A stretch of DNA of 5,656 nucleotides from Thermoplasmata archaeon (GTDB lineage: Archaea > Thermoplasmatota > Thermoplasmata > Thermoplasmatales > Thermoplasmataceae). Below are positions 5,247 through 5,656 of this stretch, piece after piece; positions within the stretch are counted from its first letter, which is position 1; every line of letters starts with the position of its first letter. The stretch is from the NCBI GenBank assembly GCA_021806345.1, contig JAJZXP010000170.1:1-5656 (forward strand), given 5' to 3'. The notes beneath the pieces are model-generated. The model had not been told where the DNA came from and did not search any database. It saw only the letters and a list, made by a program, of their open reading frames with translations. A program made the translations under genes and the position numbers.

Positions 5247-5581
5247 CCGACTGCGCAATGTATAATGTTACGATGGAGGGATCTCATCCCTCTACCATAT
5301 GCATTGAGATTTCTAAACTCCCGAATTCCTTGAAGTCCCTTACGGACATGATTGGATCTGAATATATGGACGAGATGATGTCAGAATTTATTAAGGAGTT
5401 TGCAAGAACTGACGAGATAATGCCTGAAGACAGGACTCTGGGATTTGTGGTCTTCAATGGCCCAAAAAAACAGGTTTCCATAGCATTCAGCAGAATTAGT
5501 GATTCCCTGAAAAAGGAATTAAGAGAATCCGGAAAGAAAATAGAATCAGTCGGATTTAAGGTAGAATACGATTTTGACTGA
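5243..5581 (+). CDS. Hypothetical 112-aa protein coupled to peroxiredoxin
   Basis: I do not recognise this family. The protein is soluble, acidic in its middle, and looks mixed alpha/beta: a beta-like start (YNVTMEG, STICIEISKLP), a Met/Glu-rich helix (about 31-55, SEYMDEMMSEFIKEFAR), a beta strand LGFVVFN (66-72), a second strand QVSIAFS (77-83), a helix (SDSLKKELRESGKKIES) and a last strand VGFKVEYDFD. It has two cysteines, C4 and C20, not in a CXXC motif. The first ATG overlaps the peroxiredoxin stop (ATGA), the usual sign of translational coupling. Later in-frame ATGs (codons 6 and 11) are possible starts, but the overlap favours the first. A strong hairpin covers codons 11-18. Position suggests a role beside the peroxiredoxin in oxidative stress or thiol exchange; this is inference only. 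Confidence 0.75.
   Translation: MTDCAMYNVTMEGSHPSTICIEISKLPNSLKSLTDMIGSEYMDEMMSEFIKEFARTDEIMPEDRTLGFVVFNGPKKQVSIAFSRISDSLKKELRESGKKIESVGFKVEYDFD
5276..5292 (+). other. Hairpin at the start of the 112-aa gene
   Basis: GAGGGAT (5276-5282) pairs perfectly with ATCCCTC (5286-5292) around a 3-nt CTC loop. The stem can be extended by a G-U and a U-A pair at its base (5274-5275 with 5293-5294). It lies about 30 nt inside the coding frame and could slow ribosomes or RNA polymerase, or shield the mRNA. No T-run follows, so it is not a classic terminator. Confidence 0.5.
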
Positions 5582-5586
5582 ACATA

Positions 5587-5597
5587 TTTTTAATTTT
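5587..5597 (+). terminator. T-run terminator after the peroxiredoxin operon
   Basis: Soon after the stop codon the plus strand has TTTTTAATTTT, two T-runs typical of archaeal transcript ends. No stem precedes them. Confidence 0.4.
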
Positions 5598-5633
5598 GAA
5601 AATAATAGCAATTGAATTATTATATTTTCAATG

Positions 5634-5643
5634 GTTTATATAG
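5634..5643 (+). promoter_or_regulatory. TATA-like box for a gene beyond the right edge
   Basis: GTTTATATAG is a good match to the archaeal TATA consensus and lies after the T-run terminators, so a plus-strand transcript may begin about 25 nt further, outside or at the edge of the window. Confidence 0.45.
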
Positions 5644-5656
5644 TCTGTATAGGAAA

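Noticed and set aside
4740..5258. A 172-codon open frame on the minus strand opposite the peroxiredoxin gene
   Set aside because: It lies wholly against a clear peroxiredoxin plus the gene junction, is not a recognisable protein and has no ribosome site; it is an antisense shadow.

Overview
The window looks like a chromosomal segment of a euryarchaeon, most likely of the Thermoplasmata (Thermoplasma/Ferroplasma/Cuniculiplasma-like). This is inferred from an archaeal-type DnaG, a LonB-like AAA+ ATPase, heavy AGA/AGG arginine codon use, AT-rich spacers with TATA-like boxes, short T-runs after stops and purine-rich Shine-Dalgarno motifs (GAGGTG, GGTG). The genus cannot be fixed from sequence alone. 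I see no insertion sequence, CRISPR array, rRNA or tRNA.

Layout: (1) Minus-strand pair, 34-1358: an endonuclease IV-like TIM-barrel protein followed 2 nt later by a small conserved archaeal protein (possibly DUF5611). (2) A divergent spacer, 1359-1676, with promoters on both sides and a 17-codon upstream reading frame that ends directly against the dnaG start. (3) Plus-strand pair, 1677-4542: dnaG and, 4 nt later, a protease-less LonB-like AAA+ ATPase carrying a four-cysteine zinc ribbon. Both use TTG starts. (4) A promoter spacer, 4543-4637, with a 13-bp palindrome. (5) Plus-strand pair, 4638-5581: a single-cysteine Prx6-type peroxiredoxin overlapping (ATGA) a 112-aa protein of unknown function, whose first codons contain a strong hairpin. 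(6) A short tail with T-runs and a TATA-like box for a gene beyond the right edge.

How they may work together: DnaG in archaea is a TOPRIM protein known as a primase in vitro and as an exosome subunit. The AAA+ partner has the whole LonB ATPase core but lacks the Ser/Lys protease domain and the membrane segments, so it looks like a soluble remodelling ATPase acting on a nucleic-acid or protein complex, perhaps linked to DnaG. The TIM-barrel protein resembles an AP endonuclease but has changes at several metal-ligand positions. The peroxiredoxin pair is an oxidative-stress unit. The most unusual items are the zinc-ribbon LonB-like ATPase beside dnaG, the altered endonuclease IV-like metal site, and the peroxiredoxin coupled to an unknown two-cysteine protein.
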